Assembly (NCBI GenBank): GCA_949152475.1
Contig: OX424559.1
Location: forward strand, 34,269,119 to 34,333,118
DNA: 64,000 nucleotides
Direction: 5' to 3'
DNA from: Terebella lapidaria
Taxonomy: Eukaryota; Annelida; Polychaeta; Terebellida; Terebellidae
Under the pieces are notes generated by a model. It did not search any database. It was not told where the DNA came from and saw nothing but the letters and a program-made list of their open reading frames with translations. The position numbers and the translations under genes are program-made. Shown here piece by piece: positions 51,334 to 62,500 of this stretch (position 1 is the first letter of the stretch; every line of letters begins with the position of its first letter).

Positions 51334-52796
51334 GGTCAACATTTCTGACCCACAGAGAAGTCAGTGCCCAGGAGGCAGCTTACCGTTTGCTGTCTCTACC
51401 ACTGAAACAGTCAAGCAGACAGGTGGTTTTCGTCAACACTTGTCCCAAAGAGAGGCGCATTCGCATGCTGAAGCCGATGTCAGCTATACAAGAGATGGAT
51501 GACGACTCTGATGATCTGTTTTTCAGTGGCTTGAATGACAGGTATGCAGCACGACCAGACCTACTGGATGACATGTGTCTCGCTACATTTGCAGCAAACT
51601 ATTGTACAGATCCTCGAGACAACTCAGATAATGACCATCAGCCTGATGTCGATGACAACAAAGAAGAGACACATAAATGTGAGAGGATCACCCTCAAAGA
51701 TGGAAGAGGACAGATGCACAAGCGGCGGAAGGAATCCGTCATTCGTTTCCACAAAGAAAAAGAAGAGAGTGAGGCAAAGTATCGCAACCTCTTGATGCTT
51801 TTCTGGCCGTGGCGAAACGAAGAGGAAGACCTCAAGGGTAACCACGAGACATACCGTGAACACTATGACGAGGTGCAAGATATAATCCAGGCAAACGAGC
51901 AAAGGTACACCCACAATGCCAATGCTGTTGACGAAGCCCTGGCTGATTTGGAAGACTTTGGTCCCCCAGTACATGCCTGGGATCTTCTCGCACCTGGTGC
52001 TGAACAGCAGCAAGGAGATCAGGAAGAAGAAGGTCACGTTCTGGAGAGAGACATCGATCCCGCAGACCTTGTCAACAATCCAGATCTCGGTGATCACGGT
52101 CAAAACCAAGACAGGAATGCTGAACTTCATGCTAGATATACTTCTGAAGCGAGCAAAACATTGCTGACGCCAGAACAATACCAAACCATGATGAATCAGC
52201 TGAATCATAAGCAGCAGAAGATCATTGCCTTCCATCGAAAGTGGTGCAAACAGACTGTCAGAGCACTGAAATCTGGACGGGATCCACCGACATACAGACT
52301 TTTCATAAATGGTCCAGGAGGAACTGGTAAGAGTCACATCATCAAGCTGATCCATCACGACACCATTCGACTCCTGAGGCTCTCGGGTCATTTTGAGCCT
52401 GGTGACGTCATTGTCCTGCTCACGGCCTTTACTGGGACTGCTGCTTTCAACATTGATGGAATGACGCTACATTCCGCATTCCTCTTCCCTGGAGGCTCGA
52501 ACCAAAAGACCTTTCAAGCTCTGAATTCCGAGAAGTTGAACACACTTCGTTCTCGTCTAGCCAAGCTCACACTACTGATTATTGATGAAATCTCCATGGT
52601 GGGAGCAGACATGATGTACCAAATACATCGCCGTTTGGAAGAACTGATGAACCTGACGGGCAACACCAGATTTGGTAATGTCAGCATCCTGGCTGTCGGG
52701 GACTTCAACCTGTTGGACAGGATTTTGTGTTCAGTCTCCCATCAGATGATTATGCGAAACTGCATGGCTCGCTTTGGCAGGAATGTTTCCAGATGA
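51310..52796 (+). pseudogene. Helentron helicase, N-terminal half
   Basis: Continues the Rep/linker in the shifted frame (LRKLGSTFLTHREVSAQEAA, VVFVNTCPKERRIRM), followed by an acidic linker. The helicase has Walker A in INGPGGTGKSHIIK (near 52310), TAFTGTAAFNIDGMTLHSAF, and Walker B in LLIIDEISMVGADM (near 52570). After AVGDFN the expected QLxPV motif is lost: a frameshift between about 52700 and 52790 sends it to a stop at 52796. Confidence 0.75.
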
Positions 52797-54313
52797 TCGA
52801 ACTGACTGAGAGCATGCGACAGCAGGGCGATTACCAGTTTGCAGAAATGCTGAACCACGTACGCACTGCTACCTGCACAAAAGAAGACCTTGCATTACTG
52901 GAGTCCCGTAGCATAGATTCCACTGACCCTGGTTATCCACATGATGCACTCCATGTCTTCAGGACCAATGCAGAAGTAGATGAACATAACTCAAGACATC
53001 TCCATGATCTAGGAGCCAACATCACAAACATCAAGGCGATCGACTACACAAAGGACAAACACACAGGTCAACTGAATTTGACAGCTCCAAGCAAGGCATC
53101 TGATTGCGGAGGCCTACGTGATATCCTTAGCATCGCAGTTGGTGCCAGGGTAATGCTGATTGTCAATATTGACGTGGCTGATGGCTTGGTGAACGGTGCT
53201 TGTGGACAAATCATCAGCATTGAAACAACTGGCGGTGATGTTAGTGTCATCCTGGTCGCATTCGACAGTGACTGTGTTGGACAGAAGGCTGCATCAAACA
53301 GTCAGTATCGTCATCAACATCCTCGTGCAGTACCCATCTGCAGACATGAGGCAACGTTCGGTGTTGGCAGAGGCAGAGGGCATGTCCAGATGACGCGGAG
53401 GCAGTTCCCGCTAACACTCTGTTGGGCATGCACCATCCACAAAGTCCAGGGCAAAACACTTGACACCATTGTTGTGTCAACGAGAAAGAACAAACGACCC
53501 TTCATGCCAGGACAGGCCTATGTTGCCTTTAGCAGGGTAAAGACGCTGCAGGGATTATTCATAACTGATTTTGATGCCACTGCTATCCGTGCTAATCCCA
53601 AGGTCATGGAGGAAATGCAACGCCTTGGAAACCACAAGCTGCCCAGTGACAAAGAGCCTGAGGTTTCAGATCAAAACCTACAACTCGTGTCCCTAAACGT
53701 GAGATCGTATCTCAAACACCTACCAGACTTACAGGCAGCGAGGGACGTGCGAAAAGCAGACGTTCTCTGCTTCACAGAAACCTTCCTCTCGCCGAGGGAT
53801 GTCCTCCAACCTGCAGACCTGCTACAGGGCAACCTGGTGGCATTCAGGCAAGACAGGCAACCTGCAGGAGGTTTAGACAGAGGAGGGATAATGGTCATGG
53901 CGAAGGATGAGTTCCAGCCATGTCAGAGAGCTCAGCTTCCAGATCTACCAGGACTGGAGTATTTGGCTGTCCAACTGACTGTGCATGGCCACCCTCTGAA
54001 TATCATCACTCTCTACAAACGGCCCAACACAAACAGCGCCATGTTTCTTAACGCTCTACACAGGCTTCTTCACATGTTCGCTTCGGGAGCACCAACAATC
54101 GTCTGTGGCGATTTCAACATCAATCTCCGAGCGGATGTTTCCCACCAGACCCTTCTCAATGACATGAAAGCCCTTGGCTTCATGCAGCTAGTCACTGAGC
54201 CAACAACTGACTATGGATCCCTTCTAGATCACGTATACACCAACTGCCATTCATGGGACATGCACATTCATGTTGTTGATTGCTACTTTTCCGATCATGA
54301 CCTAACCAATTAA
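52727..54313 (+). pseudogene. Helentron helicase C-terminal half fused to EEP endonuclease
   Basis: Picks up the helicase in the other frame (LTESMRQQGDYQFAEMLNHV) with the late Pif1 motifs CWACTIHKVQGKTLD and AYVAFSRVKTLQGLF. From about 53680 follows an endonuclease/exonuclease/phosphatase domain: LVSLNVRSYLKHLPD, ADVLCFTETFLS, IVCGDFNIN and the terminal catalytic SDHD. This domain resembles the endonuclease of CR1-type LINEs and is the known C-terminal addition of Helentrons, thought to help in target cleavage. The stop is at 54311-54313. The domain itself looks complete. Confidence 0.75.
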
Positions 54314-55229
54314 CAATCGTCCCAGTGATTCATTCCATTTGTTGAATATTGCTTTGAATTATAGTTGAGAAAACATTGATTTTCATATTTTGTAAATATG
54401 TTTGGATGTCGTGGATCACCCCATGCAGTTTCGTGACCACAAATAGGTGAAAATAATGAGTTGAGGTTTTGTACTTAAAAATAGTCGCATATGGATACTG
54501 AAATATTGCCAAAATGTTTATTGCTTAATTTTTATAATTTGCGCCGGTAATGGAGTTTGGTTTGTCGTTGTTTGGTTTTGTAGTAAAATGTTTAATTGTT
54601 GTTACATGACGTGATAGATACCTGCTATATTATTACTTGTACGATGTGGTATTTGGCTTAGAGTGGTAATCACAAAAATTACCTGTACTTGATTAATTTT
54701 TTTGTTTTCTTGTAGTTTGGTTTGCGAAGACCTTATGTAACATCAATGTTCTTGTGTTAACGTGTTAAGGAATCCAATGGTATTATGCAGTAGCAACATT
54801 GTATTGTCATCATGTCACTATTCAGCAATATAGCTGCTCTAAGTATCAGTATAACTTCACGTATGATTTTGTTTTCTTTTACGGCTGCAGTTGCAATGGC
54901 AATTTTGTGTGCAGTTTCTTGCAAAATTCAATGAGTTTTAAATTGCATTTGAGGTGAAAGGTGTTTCGAGTTGCATTTGAAAATACCTTGGTAATAACGA
55001 GTATCATGGTAACTGAAGAGCATTGTCAGTCACGGGTGTAGTATACTTGCGGTAATATGTTGAATATATTGAATATTTTGGTTTGCATTGCAAGTACGAA
55101 TATACTTGGACTCTGGTGTGGTTAAATTAGTGTAATACTGTACATGATTATGAATGATCGGCAGTTGTTTCAATCATATATCAATAAATGATATTACATG
55201 ATTTAATTTGTTTCGATGCCTACGATCAT
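54314..55229. other. Non-coding, presumed Helentron 3' region
   Basis: No gene or clear repeat seen. T-rich and A-rich; the 3' end of the element is expected here but not identified. Confidence 0.35.
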
Positions 55230-55695
55230 ACGCCTGGGTCAAAGTAATGTACGCTGCCCACACTATATATATTCAATGAAGACTAAAAGTTAGGAGACGG
55301 ATTAAATGTCATTCATTCATTATTAAAGAGCAGCGTACATTTCTTGGACTTACTCTGGTATTGAATACTCCCTTGCAGCGTGATGCAAAATCCTGTTTTG
55401 GCTACCAGATTAGCATTGTTCAATCGTGTTGCTTACAGCTCAACTCTCTTTTTCCAATGGCGTCAGACCATACCGTTGTAAGGGTGTATTTAATCTGATT
55501 ATTGCACTGTGTACAACTACATGAACCACAGATTAACACATGCTGCTCCACAGTAGTAATCACCATTAGGATTATGGCCCAAGTACTATACGCTGCTCCT
55601 TAATACTACTCGTCCACTGAATACATACCATTTAATCCGTCTCGCACCTTCTTAATCTTTATTGAATATGGAGGAGGGCGCAGGATATGATACTT
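55230..55695. repeat. Pair of inverted ~120-bp hairpin elements
   Basis: A unit at about 55230-55350 ('cctgggtcaaagtaatgtac', 'gagacggattaaatg', 'gagcagcgtacat') recurs in inverse orientation at about 55570-55695. Each unit is itself a hairpin, because its two ends are complementary ('atgtacgctgc' with 'gcagcgtacat'). Confidence 0.55.
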
Positions 55696-56039
55696 GGGCC
55701 AGGATTATTACCATTTAAACCGCTTGAGACATAATGTGTCTTTAAAGGGGGTGCTGTAGCTTACCGGCACTCATGAGAAACGCAGAGTATTGATTTTCCA
55801 ACATATAAATTGTTACACTGATCTTGAACTCTAATTGTCAAAACATGTTCGTAAATGTTGCTGGAAACACTTTTTCTGCATGGACTATAATACGAAATCA
55901 AATTACACATCACAAAGGTACATAAACTTATACATGATTTTGAGAGAAACTGTCTGATTAGATTTAGACAAAATGGCCACCAAAGACAAATTTCATCATT
56001 TTTGACCTTCCAAGGTCATTGAAGGTGACAAATGACAAA

Positions 56040-56145
56040 TGACAAATTTATGGGGAAATTCATCACGTGAAAAAAAAAGTTACAGACCCGGACGGACGAC
56101 GGACGAAATACCACGACAATAGCTTATCGGCCCAAAGGGCCGTAA
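56040..56145 (+). repeat. 3'-end fragment of a related dispersed repeat
   Basis: 'ggacggacgacggacgaaat' followed by 'gcttatcggcccaaagggcc' and 'gtaagctaaaa' parallels the 3' end of the repeats at 8600-8690 and 22542-22610. Confidence 0.5.
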
Positions 56146-56518
56146 GCTAAAAAACACTATGGTGTGGCATGCGTTACTTAGTCCTTATCATGTTGAGTTA
56201 TTCACGTGCGCATGGAGTCCAGAATTATATGCACATTTACTAGTAATTCAACTTATTATAGGCCCAAGTAACATATGTACTACATCTCTAGATATTCAAT
56301 CAGGATTCAAACGGTGACAGTCGGGTTAGATACAACCCATTCAGTGGACAGATAGTAACACGGATGAGCATACGTTTCTTCAGATATATTAAATCTCACA
56401 AATACTCCACACTTGGCACTGCACAGAGAACAATACAGATCAACTTTGATGGCTCTCAAGACTCTCTCAAAGGGGCGAGGGTCTGCAATCTCTGATTGTC
56501 TCGTTGAACATGCGATGG

Positions 56519-56576
56519 CAACTGGTATGACCACGGAATTAACAGTCGATGGTGAAGGCGCATCACGAGGAGACCT
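56519..56576 (+). repeat. 58-bp direct repeat, right copy
   Basis: Matches 29933-29990 with one difference. It is continuous with the downstream half of the gene B FN3 exon. Confidence 0.75.
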
Positions 56577-57778
56577 GGTGGAGTTCACGCTGACAGACAA
56601 GGATGGAATAGAGCCTGCAAAACTCTACAGGATTCAGACTGACTCTGTGAATGAATATGGCCCCACCACAGGTCCCGTTATTGTTAATGGCACACTAGGT
56701 TGGTTTGCGCTGATTAGAAATATTGTGAGCATGTATATATGTCTCTTAAATGTTTGTATCATTTTTGTGGTTGAAATTACCAATGTTTAATGGTGTATGT
56801 TTGGTTTGATACAAAACTCAATCTGTGTTTGTTGGAGAGCCTGATATAGAAGTTCATGACAGCACAGCACACATTTATTGGGAACTCTCGAACCCCGAAT
56901 CCGCCACACACATGTCCGTGGACGCCTGTTCTCCGGATCACAGTGTACCGTGTGTGACCACAGAGATTGAGGACGTCAAGACAACACCATACATCATCAA
57001 CCTTCCCGAGGCCAAGGAGTTTGTGTTTATGTTTCTCGTCTATGATGGGGAAGATCTGGTGTTTCGCATGTCAGCGACTTACCAGTCAGATGGAGGTGAT
57101 TTTCAAATTAATAATTTATGTAGTACTTGTGCAAGTAGTACTGGTACTTCTCATATACTATCATTTAACAAATTCAAAACAATATTATTTGGTTTTCTGG
57201 CAGTTTGTGTTATTTTCTCAGGTTTAGAGTAGAATTTTTTTTTACAATTGACGCGTCAGCTGATCAGGTCAGTTCAGGATATAATACAATATTTACAACT
57301 GGTTTTTCTATTGTCATCGAAATTGTGTTGTCTGGTGGTAATAGTGAAATATATACACTAGTTTACCACACTAAAATTTGAAATGGGATTACATCGTCCA
57401 TATATTCACCTGTACGTGTATTGAGATACAAAGTAAATGTGTTCTAATAAGGATCGCCGTCAATTGGCACGATTGTGGGTTGTGTTGTTGGTATTATTGC
57501 CGCAGCTGTCATCATCATTGTCATTGTGGTTCTGTGGAAAAGGGGGATATTTTCCAAGGTTTGAAAAAGGCTTGTGTACACTATTTTTATTAATAGTTTT
57601 CTTCAAAAGGCATTTAATGGGAAACAATCTTCCAATGATTCAGTAGTAGCTTTTATTGCAGGAGAGAACAGCAACAAATGATACACAGCCACAATACCAA
57701 AATACGTCTGCATCACGAGAAAATGGCGGGGTAAAGAAATACAAAGATACAATACAAGAATACAACACAAATATATGA
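56519..57778 (+). pseudogene. Gene B, 3' block: FN3 end, FN3-like, membrane and tail exons
   Basis: 56519-56698 reads TGMTTELTVDGEGASRGDL, VEFTLTDKDGIEPAKLYRIQ and ends CTAG/gt. The FN3-like exon (FVGEPDIEVHDSTAHIYWEL to YQSDGG, donor at 57096) lacks AG where genes A and C have the acceptor; the only nearby AG would drop its first residues. The membrane exon 57452-57558 is 107 nt, the same as in gene A (IVGCVVGIIAAAVIIIVIVV, LWKRG). The tail 57662-57778 begins ERTATNDTQPQYQNTSASRE and stops at TGA; a gtaaag donor after ENGG could instead splice on to an unseen last exon. Confidence 0.7.
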
Positions 57779-59586
57779 ACATTTTCATTTTTTTTACTTC
57801 AGATATCATTCAAGTGACCGGATACAATCATGGCATTACTTGAATAATGGTTCTTCGTCGCATGAAACATTCAATACAATTGTACAAGGTTGAATATGGA
57901 GATATATGTTTTATTTGAGTTAATTTTCGTTCTTGTCTCCAACAAACTAGCAGCATGTAAAATGCATGTTCTTTTGATGATATATGACATAATATATGTC
58001 TTATAGGACGCAACTTGAGTAAACACGTGGCCGATACTGTTTTTGGCAATGCTATTTTCTCAATGGAAATCTCGATGGTTGTGAATGGTGCAGTGTATAA
58101 CTTGTTTTAGTTTTTGCCCATGTGGAGAAATTTGCTCGATTTCCTATAAGTGCAAAAATATCACATGTTATTACCTATGTTATACCCTTTCGTTTAGCAT
58201 GATACACAATCATCATTGACAATGTAAGCCTCTATGACCTAATTAATAAACCTCAACATATCCTTTGTTAGACCTTGGCTTGTTTGTTCTTTCATGCACT
58301 TATCTGGTGCAACACATCTGCTTGAATGACAAGATGCTTATGCAGAGAAAGTTTCTTCTTTTGTGGAACTCGGTATATAAAGTGCTTATTATTGCAGGGA
58401 ATTGAGCTGAGCTGATAAACAATTCCTGGGTTGATAAACAAGCAGATCTGTATTGACACAATGTATTTTTCCACTACCACCACTACCATCACAAAAGTGT
58501 CCGATGCCTCTGATAGGACATGATGAAAGAAACCTACTTTGTTCACACGGCGTACTATATTGCATGATGTATTCTGGTGCAAGGAAGGAAAACATCGTTC
58601 ACACTAAATACTTCGTGTGAACGACATAGCACTTCGTGCAAACGACAACGTATTTCATTCAAACAAATGAGGAGTTTGTGCAAACGACTTAGTACTTCGT
58701 GCAAACGAAGTAGCTTTTTTATCATGTCCTATCAGGGGCACCGTAAAAGTGTGATATACGTTGTGCTATCTTCGTTTTGGTGGTTGGTAAACTGACATAT
58801 TTGTACACTAAAATGTGACCGCCAATAAATATGTATGTTTCATTCACATTACTTCCATCTTAGTAAATAAGACGTGTATTCAATAGCAGAAAAATACGTT
58901 TCCCTGTTCACTGATACTGTACTCATATATGATGTTAGATAGTCAAACGTATTTAATGTATTCTCATCTATTCTCGCCTCAAAATTATGAACAAATATTG
59001 ATAATCATTTCTATCATGGTAAAATGTCTGTGATACAAGTACAGCATTGTTGATAAACAAACACAATATTAACCTAACACAATTACAATGGCATATTTAG
59101 ACATGAGTTAAATACTATATTTAATATCTCCTGAATGAACTATGTTGGGTCACTGATAGTAGATGAACCTATACCATCCAGTCGTCATCTCCATGAAGGA
59201 AGTAACGATATGATCACATATTCCCAATCACAGCTATTTGTTTGAGACAGATTCATATACAGCTGGCGTCTGTCGGAAACACAATATACATTGTATGGCT
59301 TTGATGTTAGGCTGTTTGCTTGAAAATGGTCATGAATTTGCGTGAAATAGATACATTTTTTTACCGTTCGTATTTCAGTTGTGTTCAGGCCCTCATAATG
59401 TTCAGCCTCAGAATTCTTACTCGATTCCAAGTTGTCGTATGTCTTATGTCCCTGCAAATACAATTATTTTTTGTTTATATCAAGAAAACTGACACAATTC
59501 AACATCTACGTACATGTATTGATTCAGCGAAAATATGTGCATACGTTATAATGATTGAATCCTAAGCATATCATAATATTAACGTG
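57779..59586. other. Convergent intergenic region between genes B and C
   Basis: Tail-to-tail spacing of 1.8 kb. AATAAA at 58245-58250 could end gene B. Apart from the MITE at 58501-58744 I see no gene. Confidence 0.45.
58501..58744. mobile_element. 244-bp MITE with 8-bp target duplication (hAT-like)
   Basis: AAAAGTGT lies at 58493-58500 and 58745-58752. The ends read CCGATGCCTCTGATAGGACA and, from the right, ACGGTGCCCCTGATAGGACA, an imperfect inverted repeat of about 25 bases. The interior repeats 'acttcgtgcaaacga'. Confidence 0.7.
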
Positions 59587-62500
59587 TTATACTATCCAGA
59601 ACTTCATGAATTCAAGTACACTGACCCGGAACATCTCAGAACCAATCAGAACATCATACTGCTTTTCCACGGAAGCAGGTGCGTCGGACATGCCAAAGTT
59701 CTCATACATAATCTCAGGGCGATCACCTGCATTGTTCTGGATAGATCAATAATATACAAAGCTACACTAATCATAGAACTACGATGTCATATTAGTGAAA
59801 TCTAACAATCATTTTATGTGTCGCTGGTGTATCTTGCTATTTCCGTACTTCTGTATTGCACGCCATTCCTGTATTTTCGTAATGAGGAGATTCGTCACTT
59901 GCATGCTTTTTCTGAAAAAAAAATAAATTGCTTCAAACAAATTTCAAGGCGCCTGTTCATTTGTAACCAATAGAAGTATTGCATACCTTAGAAAAACATC
60001 CTCTCTTCCAAAGAACTACCAGTACTGTGATAAGGACCGCTGCCACGACAACACCAACAACACAACCCACAATCATCCCAACTGCTGGCCGTCCTGAGTC
60101 TTCTGAATAGAAGTGCTTTACAACAGTCTTATACATGCAAAACATAACGCAATAGAAAGTCATCAGTAGAGCCACTAATTGTTGATTAATTCATAGCGTG
60201 TTTGTTCAAATGGTTCATGCTATAATACAAGAGATGAATCGTCTGAACTAATTTGAGTTATTGTTTACATTCCTGGTCAATTTACTCTTTCTAACCAAAT
60301 GTTTTATGGAAATGAAACAATTACCTCTCGCGTACTGATAAGAATCTATGTTGACCAGATCAACCGTGTCATAAAATAGAAACGTGAAGTTGTATTCATT
60401 CCCTTCTGGTAAACCAACTGTCACTGGTGTAGAATCAACATCAATTACGGTCTCATTTTCACAGTTGTCATTTTTCTTGTCACATGTATGAACTTGGACA
60501 TGAGTAACTGAAGCAGGGTGAATAATCTCCCAGTAGATGTCAGCTGTGTTGTCCTTTATTTCTACAGATGGCTTCTCAGCAAACTCCGGTCGCACTGTCG
60601 ATATTGAATTGCACTTTAAGTTACATTTTGTGTTTGCCAAAGTAAACACATTTTGTTAAAAGGAAATACGCAATCCCATATGACACAATATTTATTATTA
60701 TTGATTGATATTCCGCATGAACAGTACATAACTTATCACTCCAATCAATCAATTAAGCCTGTACACTGCCGCATGAATACTCACGCAGAGTCGAGTGAGA
60801 AATGACAGAGCTTGGTGGAGAATCACCAAATTTGTTCTTGGCATGTATCTGTATGGTGTATACACTTCCAGGCACGATTCCGTCAGATTCCTTCAGTACA
60901 TTAGACACGACACTGCCTTGTTGTATGCTGAAACCATCAACTTCTACTTGCTGTGTTTGCTGGGATTCCATATGTGTGTATTTCAGCACGAACGTTTGGT
61001 TTGCTCCGCCATGATAACCCGCTATCCACTGAAGGTAGATGCTGACTGCTGTGGTTCGGGTACATGTCAGAGACCCAGGTGCAAATGGTGGTCCTGTTAG
61101 CAAAATATTGATGCACACATATATGATATTATATCAATCAATAACTCTTCTTTGATCAATTCGATGGTCTCTGGCATAGGTATTTAGAGTTCGAATTAGC
61201 AATTGTATCTGCAATCTGATATTATGCACCGTAGCGATGTAATGTTAAATCGTTCTGGGACTACTAACCTTGTGGAGTTAAAGTTAACACAAACTCCAGT
61301 GACCCGTATTCATTGCTGGTTAGCATGGTGTATGTCCCAAAATGCTCCACACTTATTTGTGGTATTTCAAGTATGATCAATTTCTTGTGGTTGTTTTCTG
61401 TATTTTCCATGTGAATCGACACATTGTCAGGTATTTGAGTGAATGTGGATACAGTCGATGATTGGAATGTCCAGTTGGAAATTCCCACATTGTAGAAAGG
61501 ATTGGCAAACTGACATATTGTCTCTTTCAGATCATCAGATGTAGCCAAACCTCGGATTATCTCGTCTCTTTGTCCTTCACAGTGATGGTACCCACCTAAA
61601 ATGTATATAGGAGAGTAAACTCTACATTGAACAATATTTACTATTAAAGGTAAAATTCTTCATGCTGTTGCTGACCTTTAACATTCACAGGTATAATGGT
61701 CACAACTGGTGCTGTTGTGTAATCGTTTACAGCAGAACAGTTGTAATTGCCCGAGTCCAAGATACTTATGGACTGGAATCTATGGCTGAGGCTGAGTCCA
61801 GTTGTCTGGATCAAATCTGTGGTGGCGTTACTGAGAAGGATGACAGAATCCGGACGACCTGAGACTGAACAAGTCAATGTCACATCATCTTCGTGAACTA
61901 TCTTCTCAATCGATGTGGAAAAATGTGTAATTTCTGACGGATCTGAGGTCAAACAGATATATATATCATTCAATTTATATGTACATATATATACAGTATT
62001 CAGTAGCAAGTGACTCGTTACTGTGGACTTCGTTATTGATATGCACAAATTTGGAGTATGCTCTGGATTAATAAATTGTTCTAATTGGTTCAAGGGTTGG
62101 TCTATACTTTTTCCACCAACATTTTACAGTACATAGACATACATGCATGTACGGTTCAAATACTGCCTGCATCCGATAAAGTCATGGTGTCCGCGGATAT
62201 AAATGTTTGGTTGAGATGTTTCGAAATTGAAAGTTATTTATTTAGGTTTTTATTGACTCATATAGATTCATGCTAATTGAAATACCATCATTATACACAC
62301 ATGCATAACTTATCAGCTCTACTTACAATTGACCGTGATATTGACGGATACAGTTTGACTCCCGTGGACATTCCCAGCTGTACACGTGTAGACGCTGTGG
62401 TCAGTTCTGCTGATGCTGAGGAAGCTGAGAGTTGAGTCAGTGACACTCCAGCCTCCATCTCCAGCCCGAGTCCATGTATAGGAACAGACGGGGGAACAGT

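Larger units (their letters stand above)
45661..54313 (+). mobile_element. Helentron (Helitron-like rolling-circle element), decayed
   Basis: Coding parts in order on the plus strand: repeat-rich N-terminus and DUF6570-like region, OTU protease, Helitron-type HUH Rep, Pif1-like helicase and a C-terminal endonuclease/exonuclease/phosphatase domain. OTU plus EEP is the known hallmark of Helentrons. Three lesions inactivate it: an L2/CR1-like LINE between the OTU halves (about 47704-49515), a frameshift near 51300 and another near 52710-52790. The termini (expected hairpins) were not located; the foldbacks at 55230-55695 are candidates only. Confidence 0.8.
17105..57778 (+). pseudogene. IgSF gene B: Ig/FN3 receptor disrupted by two large insertions
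   Basis: Pieces in order: signal peptide 17105-17153 (MNHLQILLLGLSFSCA), V-like Ig 17384-17740, Ig 18038-18337, Ig 18424-18681, Ig 19059-19325, ANPF...NWTF Ig-like from 19506 broken near 19720 and resumed at about 29579-29663, FN3 29807-29990 broken and resumed at 56577-56698, FN3-like from about 56825 to 57095, transmembrane 57452-57558 and tail 57662-57778. The order matches genes A and C, so it was one gene. Damage: two exons split, no GT after the fourth Ig exon (GAAG then gcc, where gene C has GAAG-like AAAG then gtc), no AG before the FN3-like exon, and a strand-B Cys replaced by Ser in the third Ig domain (VTSTADC; gene C VTCAADC). The simplest reading is a pseudogene; an insertion on one allele alone is the alternative. 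Confidence 0.75.

Noticed and set aside
45661..54313. The OTU-Rep-helicase-endonuclease set as a new biological system
   Set aside because: This domain combination is already known in Helentrons; only the particular lesions and repeat expansion are specific to this copy.
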